From assembly GCF_050948215.1 (NCBI RefSeq), contig NW_027488876.1:186001-250000 (forward strand): DNA of 64,000 nucleotides, written 5' to 3'. Below the pieces are notes generated by a model. The model was not told the DNA's origin. It saw nothing but the letters and a program-made list of their open reading frames with translations, and searched no databases. Below, in pieces: positions 14,971 through 28,030 of the stretch. Position numbers and translations under genes: made by a program. Every line of letters begins with the position of its first letter. The first letter of the stretch is position 1. Origin of the DNA: Halictus rubicundus. Its lineage: Eukaryota; Arthropoda; Insecta; Hymenoptera; Halictidae.

Positions 14971-16380
14971 GAGGACAGGATAAGATAGAGGATAGGATAG
15001 GATAGAGGATAGGATAAGATAGAGGATAGGATAGGATAGAGGATAGGATAGGGGATTGGATGGGATAGAGGATAGGATAGGGTAGAGGATAGGATAGGGT
15101 AGAGGATAGGATAGTATAGAGGATAGGATAGGAAAGAGGATAGGATAGGATAGAGGATAGGATAGGATAGAGGATTGGAGAGGATAGAGGATAGGATATG
15201 ATAGAGGATAGGATAGGATAGAGGATAGGATTTGATAGATGATAGGATAGGATAGAGGATAGGATAAGATAGAGGATAGGATAGGATAGAGGATAGGATA
15301 GGATAGAGTATAGGATAGGATAGAGGATAGGATCGGATAGAGGATAGGATAGGGGATTGGATAGGATAGAGGATAGGATAGGATAGAGGATACGATAGGA
15401 TAGAGGATAGGATAGTATAGATGATAGGATATAACAGAGGATAGGACAGCATAGAGGATAGGATACGATAGAGGATAGGATTTGATAGATGATAGGATAG
15501 GATAGAGGATAGGATAAGATAGAGGATAGGATAGGATAGAGGATAGGATAGGATAGAGGATAGGATATGATAGAGGATAGGATAGGATAGAGGATAGGAT
15601 AGGGGATTGCATAGGATAGAGGATAGGATAGGATAGAGGATAGGATCGTATAGAGGATAGGATATAATAGAGGATAGGATAGCATGGAGGATAGGATACG
15701 ATAGAGGATACGATAGGATAGGATAGAGGATAGGATAGGGGTTTGGATAGGATAGAGGATAGGATAAGATAGAGGATAGGATAGGATAGAGGATAGGATA
15801 GGATAGAGGATAGGATAGGATAGAGGACAGGATAAGATAGAGGATAGGATAGGATAGAGGATAGGATAAGATAGAGGATAGGATAGGATAGAGGATAGGA
15901 TAGAGGATAGGATAGGGTAGAGGATAGGATAGGGTAGAGGATAGGATAGGGTAGAGGATAGGATAGTATAGAGGATAGGATAGGAAAGAAGATAGGATAG
16001 GATAGAGGATAGGATACGATAGAGGATACGAAAGGATAGGATAGAGGGTAGGATAGGATAGAGGATAGGATAGGGTAGAGTATAGGATAGGGGATTGGAT
16101 AGGATAGAGGATAGGATAGGATAGAGGATAGGATACGATAGAGGATACGATAGGATAGGATAGAGGATAGGATAGGGGATTGGATAGGATAGAGGATAGG
16201 ATAGGATAGAGGATAGGATACGATAGAGGATACGATAGGATAGAATAGAGGATAGGATAGGATAGAGGATAGGATAGGATAGAGGATAGGTTAGGATAGA
16301 GGATAGGATAGGGTAGAGGATAGGAGAGGATAGAATAGAGGATAGGATAGGATAGAGGATAGGATAGGATAGAGGATAGG
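14941..16380. repeat. Block F, copy 1 (1.44 kb), matches 21261-22700
   Basis: This segment matches 21261-22700 at a constant offset of 6,320 bp, from a GACAGG site near 14974 through the triple AGGGTAGAGG run and GGAAAGAAGATAGG to the GGAGAGGATAGAATAG site. At the end, this copy continues with AGGTTAGG. The other jumps directly into the ATCGGATAGGATGG start of block A. It overlaps the block described at 15150-18473 because the same DNA belongs to several pairwise duplications. Confidence 0.86.
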
Positions 16381-18473
16381 TTAGGATAGAGGATAGGATA
16401 GGGTAGAGGATAGGAGAGGATAGTATATAGGATAGGATAGAGGATAGGATCGGATAGAGGATAGGATAGGGGTTTGGATAGGATAGAGGATAGGATAGGA
16501 TAGGATAGAGGATAGGATAGGATAGAGGATAGGATCGGATAGAGGATAGGATAGGGGATTGGATAGGATAGAGGATAGGATAGGATAGAGGATAGGATAA
16601 GATAGAGGATAAGATGGGATAGAGGATAGGATAGGATAGAGGATAGGATATGATAGAGGATAGGATAGGATAGGATAGATGATAGGATAGGATACAGGAT
16701 AGGATAAGATAGAGGATAGGATAGGATAGAGGATAGGATAGGGGATTGGATAGGATAGAGGATAGGATAGGATAGAGGATAGGATACGATAGAGGATACG
16801 ATAGGATAGAATAGAGGATAGGATAGGATAGAGGATAGGATCGGATAGAGGATAGGATAGGGGTTTGGATAGGATAGAGGATAGGATAGGATAGAGGATA
16901 GGATAGGATAGAGGATAGGATAGGATAGAGGATAGGATAGGATAGAGGATAGGATCGGATAGAGGATAGGATAGGGGATTGGATAGGATACAGGATAGGG
17001 TAGGATAGAGGATAGGATAGAATAGGATAGAGGATAGGATAGCATAGAGGATAGGATACGATAGAGGATACGATAGGATAGGATAGAGGATAGGATAGGA
17101 TAGAGGATAGGATATGATAGAGGATAGGATAGGATAGAGGATAGGATGGGATAGAGGATAGGATAGGATAGAGGATAGGATAAGATAGAGGATAAGATAG
17201 GATAGAGGATTGGAGAGGATAGAGGATAGGATATGATAGAGGATAGGATAGGATAGAGGATAGGATTTGATAGATGATAGGATAGGATAGAGGATAGGAT
17301 AAGATAGAGGATAGGATAGGATAGAGGATAGGATAGGATAGAGGATAGGATAGGATAGAGGATAGGATCGGATAGAGGATAGGATAGGGGATTGGATAGG
17401 ATAGAGGATAGGATAGGATAGAGGATACGATAGGATAGAGGATAGGATAGTATAGATGATAGGATATAACAGAGGATAGGATAGCATAGAGGATAGGATA
17501 CGATAGAGGATAGGATAGGATAGGATAGAGGATAGGATAGGATAGAGGATAGGATAGGATAGAGGATAGGATAGGATAGAGGATAGGATATGATAGAGGA
17601 TAGGATAGGATAGAGGATAGGATAGGGGATTGCATAGGATAGAGGATAGGATAGGATAGAGGATAGGATCGTATAGAGGATAGGATATGATAGAGGATAG
17701 GATAGGATAGAGGATAGGATAGGATAGAGGATAGGATAGGGTAGAGGATAGGATAGGATAGAGGATAGGATAGGATAGAGGATAGGATCGGATAGAGGAT
17801 AGGATAGGGGTTTGGATAGGATAGAGGATAGGATAAGATAGAGGATAGGATAGGATAGAGGATAGGATAGGATAGAGGATAGGATAGGATAGAGGACAGG
17901 ATAAGATAGAGGATAGGATAGGATAGAGGATAGGATAAGATAGAGGATAGGATAGGATAGAGGATAGGATAGGGGATTGGATGGGATAGAGGATAGGATA
18001 GGGTAGAGGATAGGATAGGGTAGAGGATAGGATAGTATAGAGGATAGGATAGGAAAGAGGATAGGATAGGATAGAGGATAGGATACGATAGAGGATACGA
18101 AAGGATAGGATAGAGGGTAGGATAGGATAGAGGATAGGATAGGGTAAAGTATAGGATAGGGGATTGGATAGGATAGAGGATAGGATAGGATAGAGGATAG
18201 GATACGATAGAGGATACGATAGGATAGGATAGAGGATAGGATAGGGGATTGGATAGGATAGAGGATAGGATAGGATAGAGGATAGGATACGATAGAGGAT
18301 ACGATAGGATAGAATAGAGGATAGGATAGGATAGAGGATAGGATAGGATAGAGGATAGGTTAGGATAGAGGATAGGATAGGGTAGAGGATAGGAGAGGAT
18401 AGTATATAGGATAGGATAGAGGATAGGATAGGGGTTTGGATAGGATAGAGGATAGGATAGGATAGAGGATAGG
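15150..18473. repeat. Partly deleted copy of the 11.5-14.9 kb segment
   Basis: Positions about 15150-16840 match 11503-13193 at an offset of 3,647 bp. Positions about 16823-18473 match 13261-14911 at 3,562 bp. The 85-bp difference is five monomers and removes the AGGTTAGG / ATTATATAGG part seen at 13210-13260. Other landmarks (GGAAAGAAGATAGG at 15983, AGAATAGG near 17019, ATCGTATAG at 17669, AGTATATAGG near 18401) are retained in order. The copy sits almost directly after its source-like partner, so a direct duplication of about 3.6 kb is the simplest reading. Confidence 0.87.
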
Positions 18474-18475
18474 AT

Positions 18476-19984
18476 ATGATAGAGGATAGGATAGGATAGA
18501 GGATAGGATAGGATAGAGGATAGGATAGGATAGAGGATAGGATCGGATAGAGGATAGGATAGGGGATTGGATAGGATACAGGATAGGGTAGGATAGAGGA
18601 TAGGATAGGATAGGATAGAGGATAGGATAGCATAGAGGATAGGATACGATAGAGGATACGATAGGATAGGATAGAGGATAGGATAGGATAGAGGATAGGA
18701 TATGATAGAGGATAGGATAGGATAGAGGATAGGATGGGATAGAGGATAGGATAGGATAGAGGATAGGATAAGATAGAGGATAAGATAGGATAGAGGATTG
18801 GAGAGGATAGAGGATAGGATATGATAGAGGATAGGATAGGATAGAGGATAGGATTTGATAGATGATAGGATAGGATAGAGGATAGGATAAGATAGAGGAT
18901 AGGATATGATAGAGGATAGGATAGGATAGAGGATAGGATAGGGGATTGCATAGGATAGGGGATAGGATAGGATAGAGGATAGGATCGTATAGAGGATAGG
19001 ATATAATAGAGGATAGGATAGCATGGAGGATAGGATACGATAGAGGATACGATAGGATAGGATAGAGGATACTATAGGATAGAGGATAGGATAGGATAGA
19101 GGATAGGATATGATAGAGGATAGGATAGGATAGAGGATAGGATAGGATAGAGGATAGGATAGGGTAGAGGATAGGATAGGATAGAGGATAGGATAGGATA
19201 GAGGATAGGATCGGATAGGATGGAGGATAGGATAGGATAGAGGATAGGATATGATAGAGGATAGGATGGGATAGAGGATAGGATAGGATAGAGGATAGGA
19301 TAAGATAGAGGATAGGATCGGATAGAGGATAGGATAGGGGTTTGGATAGGATAGAGGATAGGATACGATAGAGGATAAGAAAGGATAGAGGATAGGATAG
19401 TATAGATGATAGGATATAACAGAGGATAGGATAGCATAGAGGATAGGATACGATAGAGGATAGGATAGGATATGATAGAGGATAGGATAGGATAGAGGAT
19501 AGGATAGGATAGAGGATAGGATAGGATAGAGGATAGGATATGATAGAGGATAGGATAGGATAGAGGATAGGATAGGGGATTGCATAGGATAGAGGATAGG
19601 ATAGGATAGAGGATAGGATAGTATAGAGGATAGGATAGGATAGAGGATAGGATAGGATATAGGATAGGATGCGATAGAGGATACGATAGGATAGGATAGA
19701 GGATAGGATAGGATAGAGGATAGGATAGGATAGAGGATAGGATATGATAGAGGATAGGATAGGATAGAGGATAGGATAGGATAGAGGATAAGATAGGTTG
19801 GAGGATAGGATAGGATAGAGGATAGGATAGGATAGAGGATAGGATAAGATAGAGGATATGATAGGATAGACGATAGGATGCGATAGAGGATAGGATAGGA
19901 TCGAGGATAGGATAGGACAGAGGATAGGATCGGATAGAGGATAGGATAGGGGATTGGATAGGATAGAGGATAGGATAGGATAGA
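18476..19984. repeat. Copy of 9722-11230 including the start of block A
   Basis: The offset to 9722-11230 is 8,754 bp throughout, which is one base short of 515 monomers. Shared rare landmarks are GATACAGGATAGGG near 18571, TTTGAT near 18853, TGCATAGGATAGGGG near 18949, ACTATAGG at 19071 and the block A series beginning with ATCGGATAGGATGG at 19211. Near 19984 this copy leaves block A and continues with the paired ACGAT module instead of AGGGGATAGGATAAG. Confidence 0.85.
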
Positions 19985-21200
19985 GGATAGGATACGATAG
20001 AGGATACGATAGGATAGGATAGAGGATAGGATAGGGGATTGGATAGGATAGAGGATAGGATAGGATAGAGGATAGGATACGATAGAGGATACGATAGGAT
20101 AGAATAGAGGATAGGATAGGATAGAGGATAGGATAGGATAGAGGATAGGTTAGGATAGAGGATAGGATAGGGTAGAGGATAGGAGAGGATAGTATATAGG
20201 ATAGGATAGAGGATAGGATAGGGGTTTGGATAGGATAGAGGATAGGATAGGATAGAGGATAGGATAGGATAGAGGATAGGATAGGATAGAGGATAGGATA
20301 GGATAGAGGATAGGATAGGATAGAGGATAGGATAGGATAGAGGATAGGATCGGATAGAGGATAGGATAGGGGATTGGATAGGATAGAGGATAGGATAATA
20401 TAGGATAGAGGATAGGATAGCATAGAGGATAGGATACGATAGAGGATACGATAGGATAGGATAGCGGATAGGATAGGATAGAGGATAGGATATGATAGAG
20501 GATAGGATAGGATAGAGGATAGGATGGGATAGAGGATAGGATAGGATAGAGGATAGGATAAGATAGAGGATAAGATAGGATAGAGGATTGGAGAGGATAG
20601 AGGATAGGATATGATAGAGGATAGGATAGGATAGAGGATAGGATAGGATAGAGGATAGGATAGGATAGAGGATAGGATCGGATAGAGGATAGGATAGGGG
20701 ATTGGATAGGATACAGGATAGGGTAGGATAGAGGATAGGATAGGATAGGATAGAGGATAGGATAGCATAGAGGATAGGATACGATAGAGGATACGATAGG
20801 ATAGGATAGAGGATAGGATAGGATAGAGGATAGGATATGATAGAGGATAGGATAGGATAGAGGATAGGATGGGATAGAGGATAGGATAGGATAGAGGATA
20901 GGATAAGATAGAGGATAAGATAGGATAGAGGATTGGAGAGGATAGAGGATAGGATATGATAGAGGATAGGATAGGATAGAGGATAGGATTTGATAGATGA
21001 TAGGATAGGATAGAGGATAGGATAAGATAGAGGATAGGATATGATAGAGGATAGGATAGGATAGAGGATAGGATAGGGATTGCATAGGATAGGGGATAGG
21101 ATAGGATAGAGGATAGGATCGTATAGAGGATAGGATAGGGGATTGGATAGGATAGAGGATAGGATAGGATAGAGGATACGATAGGATAGAGGATAGGATA
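19170..21200. repeat. Block Q, copy 1, matches 22703-24675
   Basis: The segment aligns with about 22660-24675. The offset is 3,491 bp up to GGGGTTTGG at 20221, 3,474 bp from the rare AATATAGG at 20397, and 3,475 bp after a one-base deletion near 21077, where GGGGATTGCAT has become GGGATTGCAT. The 17-bp change is one monomer. The single-base deletion is one of the few indels in the window that is not a whole word of the repeat. Both copies carry ATAGCGGATAGG just after AATATAGG. Confidence 0.85.
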
Positions 21201-21260
21201 GTATAGATGATAGGATATAACAGAGGATAGGACAGCATAGAGGATAGGATACGATAGAGG

Positions 21261-22700
21261 ATAGGATAGGATAGAGGATAGGATAGGATAGAGGACAGGA
21301 TAAGATAGAGGATAGGATAGGATAGAGGATAGGATAAGATAGAGGATAGGATAGGATAGAGGATAGGATAGGGGATTGGATGGGATAGAGGATAGGATAG
21401 GGTAGAGGATAGGATAGGGTAGAGGATAGGATAGTATAGAGGATAGGATAGGAAAGAGGATAGGATAGGATAGAGGATAGGATAGGATAGAGGATTGGAG
21501 AGGATAGAGGATAGGATATGATAGAGGATAGGATAGGATAGAGGATAGGATTTGATAGATGATAGGATAGGATAGAGGATAGGATAAGATAGAGGATAGG
21601 ATAGGATAGAGGATAGGATAGGATAGAGTATAGGATAGGATAGAGGATAGGATCGGATAGAGGATAGGATAGGGGATTGGATAGGATAGAGGATAGGATA
21701 GGATAGAGGATACGATAGGATAGAGGATAGGATAGTATAGATGATAGGATATAACAGAGGATAGGACAGCATAGAGGATAGGATACGATAGAGGATAGGA
21801 TTTGATAGATGATAGGATAGGATAGAGGATAGGATAAGATAGAGGATAGGATAGGATAGAGGATAGGATAGGATAGAGGATAGGATATGATAGAGGATAG
21901 GATAGGATAGAGGATAGGATAGGGGATTGCATAGGATAGAGGATAGGATAGGATAGAGGATAGGATCGTATAGAGGATAGGATATAATAGAGGATAGGAT
22001 AGCATGGAGGATAGGATACGATAGAGGATACGATAGGATAGGATAGAGGATAGGATAGGGGTTTGGATAGGATAGAGGATAGGATAAGATAGAGGATAGG
22101 ATAGGATAGAGGATAGGATAGGATAGAGGATAGGATAGGATAGAGGACAGGATAAGATAGAGGATAGGATAGGATAGAGGATAGGATAAGATAGAGGATA
22201 GGATAGGATAGAGGATAGGATAGAGGATAGGATAGGGTAGAGGATAGGATAGGGTAGAGGATAGGATAGGGTAGAGGATAGGATAGTATAGAGGATAGGA
22301 TAGGAAAGAAGATAGGATAGGATAGAGGATAGGATACGATAGAGGATACGAAAGGATAGGATAGAGGGTAGGATAGGATAGAGGATAGGATAGGGTAGAG
22401 TATAGGATAGGGGATTGGATAGGATAGAGGATAGGATAGGATAGAGGATAGGATACGATAGAGGATACGATAGGATAGGATAGAGGATAGGATAGGGGAT
22501 TGGATAGGATAGAGGATAGGATAGGATAGAGGATAGGATACGATAGAGGATACGATAGGATAGAATAGAGGATAGGATAGGATAGAGGATAGGATAGGAT
22601 AGAGGATAGGTTAGGATAGAGGATAGGATAGGGTAGAGGATAGGAGAGGATAGAATAGAGGATAGGATAGGATAGAGGATAGGATAGGATAGAGGATAGG
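21261..22700. repeat. Block F, copy 2 (1.44 kb)
   Basis: This is the partner of 14941-16380 at an offset of 6,320 bp. It contains GACAGG near 21294, GATTGGATGGG near 21376, TTTGAT sites near 21551 and 21801, ATCGTATAG near 21967, GGAAAGAAGATAGG at 22303 and AGAATAGAGG near 22653. At 22701 it is joined to the ATCGGATAGGATGG start of block A. That join is a novel junction compared with the other copies. Confidence 0.85.
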
Positions 22701-22702
22701 AT

Positions 22703-24675
22703 CGGATAGGATGGAGGATAGGATAGGATAGAGGATAGGATATGATAGAGGATAGGATGGGATAGAGGATAGGATAGGATAGAGGATAGGATAAGATAGA
22801 GGATAGGATCGGATAGAGGATAGGATAGGGGTTTGGATAGGATAGAGGATAGGATACGATAGAGGATAAGAAAGGATAGAGGATAGGATAGTATAGATGA
22901 TAGGATATAACAGAGGATAGGATAGCATAGAGGATAGGATACGATAGAGGATAGGATAGGATATGATAGAGGATAGGATAGGATAGAGGATAGGATAGGA
23001 TAGAGGATAGGATAGGATAGAGGATAGGATATGATAGAGGATAGGATAGGATAGAGGATAGGATAGGGGATTGCATAGGATAGAGGATAGGATAGGATAG
23101 AGGATAGGATAGTATAGAGGATAGGATAGGATAGAGGATAGGATAGGATATAGGATAGGATGCGATAGAGGATACGATAGGATAGGATAGAGGATAGGAT
23201 AGGATAGAGGATAGGATAGGATAGAGGATAGGATATGATAGAGGATAGGATAGGATAGAGGATAGGATAGGATAGAGGATAAGATAGGTTGGAGGATAGG
23301 ATAGGATAGAGGATAGGATAGGATAGAGGATAGGATAAGATAGAGGATATGATAGGATAGACGATAGGATGCGATAGAGGATAGGATAGGATCGAGGATA
23401 GGATAGGACAGAGGATAGGATCGGATAGAGGATAGGATAGGGGATTGGATAGGATAGAGGATAGGATAGGATAGAGGATAGGATACGATAGAGGATACGA
23501 TAGGATAGGATAGAGGATAGGATAGGGGATTGGATAGGATAGAGGATAGGATAGGATAGAGGATAGGATACGATAGAGGATACGATAGGATAGAATAGAG
23601 GATAGGATAGGATAGAGGATAGGATAGGATAGAGGATAGGTTAGGATAGAGGATAGGATAGGGTAGAGGATAGGAGAGGATAGTATATAGGATAGGATAG
23701 AGGATAGGATAGGGGTTTGGATAGGATAGAGGATAGGATAGGATAGAGGATAGGATAGGATAGAGGATAGGATAGGATAGAGGATAGGATAGGATAGAGG
23801 ATAGGATAGGATAGAGGATAGGATCGGATAGAGGATAGGATAGGGGATTGGATAGGATAGAGGATAGGATAATATAGGATAGAGGATAGGATAGCATAGA
23901 GGATAGGATACGATAGAGGATACGATAGGATAGGATAGCGGATAGGATAGGATAGAGGATAGGATATGATAGAGGATAGGATAGGATAGAGGATAGGATG
24001 GGATAGAGGATAGGATAGGATAGAGGATAGGATAAGATAGAGGATAAGATAGGATAGAGGATTGGAGAGGATAGAGGATAGGATATGATAGAGGATAGGA
24101 TAGGATAGAGGATAGGATAGGATAGAGGATAGGATAGGATAGAGGATAGGATCGGATAGAGGATAGGATAGGGGATTGGATAGGATACAGGATAGGGTAG
24201 GATAGAGGATAGGATAGGATAGGATAGAGGATAGGATAGCATAGAGGATAGGATACGATAGAGGATACGATAGGATAGGATAGAGGATAGGATAGGATAG
24301 AGGATAGGATATGATAGAGGATAGGATAGGATAGAGGATAGGATGGGATAGAGGATAGGATAGGATAGAGGATAGGATAAGATAGAGGATAAGATAGGAT
24401 AGAGGATTGGAGAGGATAGAGGATAGGATATGATAGAGGATAGGATAGGATAGAGGATAGGATTTGATAGATGATAGGATAGGATAGAGGATAGGATAAG
24501 ATAGAGGATAGGATATGATAGAGGATAGGATAGGATAGAGGATAGGATAGGGGATTGCATAGGATAGGGGATAGGATAGGATAGAGGATAGGATCGTATA
24601 GAGGATAGGATAGGGGATTGGATAGGATAGAGGATAGGATAGGATAGAGGATACGATAGGATAGAGGATAGGATA
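22703..24675. repeat. Block Q, copy 2; 23435-24610 also matches 27381-28556
   Basis: The left part is block A (ATCGGATAGGATGG at 22702, then the full marker series as far as AGGACAGAGG near 23406). From about 23435 to 24610 it matches 27381-28556 at a constant offset of 3,946 bp. That includes AGTATATAGG near 23682, GGGGTTTGG at 23712, AATATAGG at 23871, ATAGCGG near 23935 and TTGCATAGGATAGGGG near 24555. Three copies of the AATATAGG module therefore exist (20397, 23871, 27817). Confidence 0.85.
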
Positions 24676-27600
24676 GGATAGAGGATAGGATAGGATAGAG
24701 GATAGGATATGATAGAGGATAGGATAGGATAGAGGATAGGATAGGGGATTGCATAGGATAGAGGATAGGATAGGATAGAGGATAGGATCGTATAGAGGAT
24801 AGGATATAATAGAGGATAGGATAGCATGGAGGATAGGATACGATAGAGGATACGATAGGATAGGATAGAGGATAGGATAGGGGTTTGGATAGGATAGAGG
24901 ATAGGATAAGATAGAGGATAGGATAGGATAGAGGATAGGATAGGATAGAGGATAGGATAGGATAGAGGACAGGATAAGATAGAGGATAGGATAGGATAGA
25001 GGATAGGATAAGATAGAGGATAGGATAGGATAGAGGATAGGATAGAGGATAGGATAGGGTAGAGGATAGGATAGGGTAGAGGATAGGATAGGGTAGAGGA
25101 TAGGATAGTATAGAGGATAGGATAGGAAAGAAGATAGGATAGGATAGAGGATAGGATACGATAGAGGATACGAAAGGATAGGATAGAGGGTAGGATAGGA
25201 TAGAGGATAGGATAGGGTAGAGTATAGGATAGGGGATTGGATAGGATAGAGGATAGGATAGGATAGAGGATAGGATACGATAGAGGATACGATAGGATAG
25301 GATAGAGGATAGGATAGGGGATTGGATAGGATAGAGGATAGGATAGGATAGAGGATAGGATACGATAGAGGATACGATAGGATAGAATAGAGGATAGGAT
25401 AGGATAGAGGATAGGATAGGATAGAGGATAGGTTAGGATAGAGGATAGGATAGGGTAGAGGATAGGAGAGGATAGAATAGAGGATAGGATAGGATAGAGG
25501 ATAGGATAGGATAGAGGATAGGTTAGGATAGAGGATAGGATAGGGTAGAGGATAGGAGAGGATAGTATATAGGATAGGATAGAGGATAGGATCGGATAGA
25601 GGATAGGATAGGGGTTTGGATAGGATAGAGGATAGGATAGGATAGGATAGAGGATAGGATAGGATAGAGGATAGGATCGGATAGAGGATAGGATAGGGGA
25701 TTGGATAGGATAGAGGATAGGATAGGATAGAGGATAGGATAAGATAGAGGATAAGATGGGATAGAGGATAGGATAGGATAGAGGATAGGATATGATAGAG
25801 GATAGGATAGGATAGGATAGATGATAGGATAGGATACAGGATAGGATAAGATAGAGGATAGGATAGGATAGAGGATAGGATAGGGGATTGGATAGGATAG
25901 AGGATAGGATAGGATAGAGGATAGGATACGATAGAGGATACGATAGGATAGAATAGAGGATAGGATAGGATAGAGGATAGGATAGGATAGAGGATAGGTT
26001 AGGATAGAGGATATTATAGGGTAGAGGATAGGAGAGGATATTATATAGGATAGGATAGAGGATAGGATCGGATAGAGGATAGGATAGGGGTTTGGATAGG
26101 ATAGAGGATAGGATAGGATAGAGGATAGGATAGGATAGAGGATAGGATAGGATAGAGGATAGGATAGGATAGAGGATAGGATCGGATAGAGGATAGGATA
26201 GGGGATTGGATAGGATACAGGATAGGGTAGGATAGAGGATAGGATAGAATAGGATAGAGGATAGGATAGCATAGAGGATAGGATACGATAGAGGATACGA
26301 TAGGATAGGATAGAGGATAGGATAGGATAGAGGATAGGATATGATAGAGGATAGGATAGGATAGAGGATAGGATGGGATAGAGGATAGGATAGGATAGAG
26401 GATAGGATAAGATAGAGGATAAGATAGGATAGAGGATTGGAGAGGATAGAGGATAGGATATGATAGAGGATAGGATAGGATAGAGGATAGGATTTGATAG
26501 ATGATAGGATAGGATAGAGGATAGGATAAGATAGAGGATAGGATAGGATAGAGGATAGGATAGGATAGAGGATAGGATAGGATAGAGGATAGGATCGGAT
26601 AGAGGATAGGATAGGGGATTGGATAGGATAGAGGATAGGATAGGATAGAGGATACGATAGGATAGAGGATAGGATAGTATAGATGATAGGATATAACAGA
26701 GGATAGGATAGCATAGAGGATAGGATACGATAGAGGATAGGATAGGATAGGATAGAGGATAGGATAGGATAGAGGATAGGATAGGATAGAGGATAGGATA
26801 GGATAGAGGATAGGATATGATAGAGGATAGGATAGGATAGAGGATAGGATAGGGGATTGCATAGGATAGAGGATAGGATAGGATAGAGGATAGGATCGTA
26901 TAGAGGATAGGATATGATAGAGGATAGGATAGGATAGAGGATAGGATAGGATAGAGGATAGGATAGGGTAGAGGATAGGATAGGATAGAGGATAGGATAG
27001 GATAGAGGATAGGATCGGATAGAGGATAGGATAGGGGTTTGGATAGGATAGAGGATAGGATAAGATAGAGGATAGGATAGGATAGAGGATAGGATAGGAT
27101 AGAGGATAGGATAGGATAGAGGACAGGATAAGATAGAGGATAGGATAGGATAGAGGATAGGATAAGATAGAGGATAGGATAGGATAGAGGATAGGATAGG
27201 GGATTGGATGGGATAGAGGATAGGATAGGGTAGAGGATAGGATAGGGTAGAGGATAGGATAGTATAGAGGATAGGATAGGAAAGAGGATAGGATAGGATA
27301 GAGGATAGGATACGATAGAGGATACGAAAGGATAGGATAGAGGGTAGGATAGGATAGAGGATAGGATAGGGTAAAGTATAGGATAGGGGATTGGATAGGA
27401 TAGAGGATAGGATAGGATAGAGGATAGGATACGATAGAGGATACGATAGGATAGGATAGAGGATAGGATAGGGGATTGGATAGGATAGAGGATAGGATAG
27501 GATAGAGGATAGGATACGATAGAGGATACGATAGGATAGAATAGAGGATAGGATAGGATAGAGGATAGGATAGGATAGAGGATAGGTTAGGATAGAGGAT

Positions 27601-27760
27601 AGGATAGGGTAGAGGATAGGAGAGGATAGTATATAGGATAGGATAGAGGATAGGATAGGGGTTTGGATAGGATAGAGGATAGGATAGGATAGAGGATAGG
27701 ATAGGATAGAGGATAGGATAGGATAGAGGATAGGATAGGATAGAGGATAGGATAGGATAG
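24667..27760. repeat. Higher-order block D, copy 2 (about 3.09 kb)
   Basis: This is the partner of 11878-14970 at a constant offset of 12,789 bp. All landmarks recur in order: GGAAAGAAGATAGG at 25125, GAGGGTAGG near 25187, double GGAGAGGATAG with AGAATAG between, ATTATATAGG at 26040, AGAATAGG near 26246, GGTAAAGTATAGG near 27370 and AGTATATAGG near 27629. No net indel accumulated over about 3 kb, so the two copies are recent or homogenised. Confidence 0.9.
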
Positions 27761-28030
27761 AGGATAGGATCGGATAGAGGATAGGATAGGGGATTGGATA
27801 GGATAGAGGATAGGATAATATAGGATAGAGGATAGGATAGCATAGAGGATAGGATACGATAGAGGATACGATAGGATAGGATAGCGGATAGGATAGGATA
27901 GAGGATAGGATATGATAGAGGATAGGATAGGATAGAGGATAGGATGGGATAGAGGATAGGATAGGATAGAGGATAGGATAAGATAGAGGATAAGATAGGA
28001 TAGAGGATTGGAGAGGATAGAGGATAGGAT

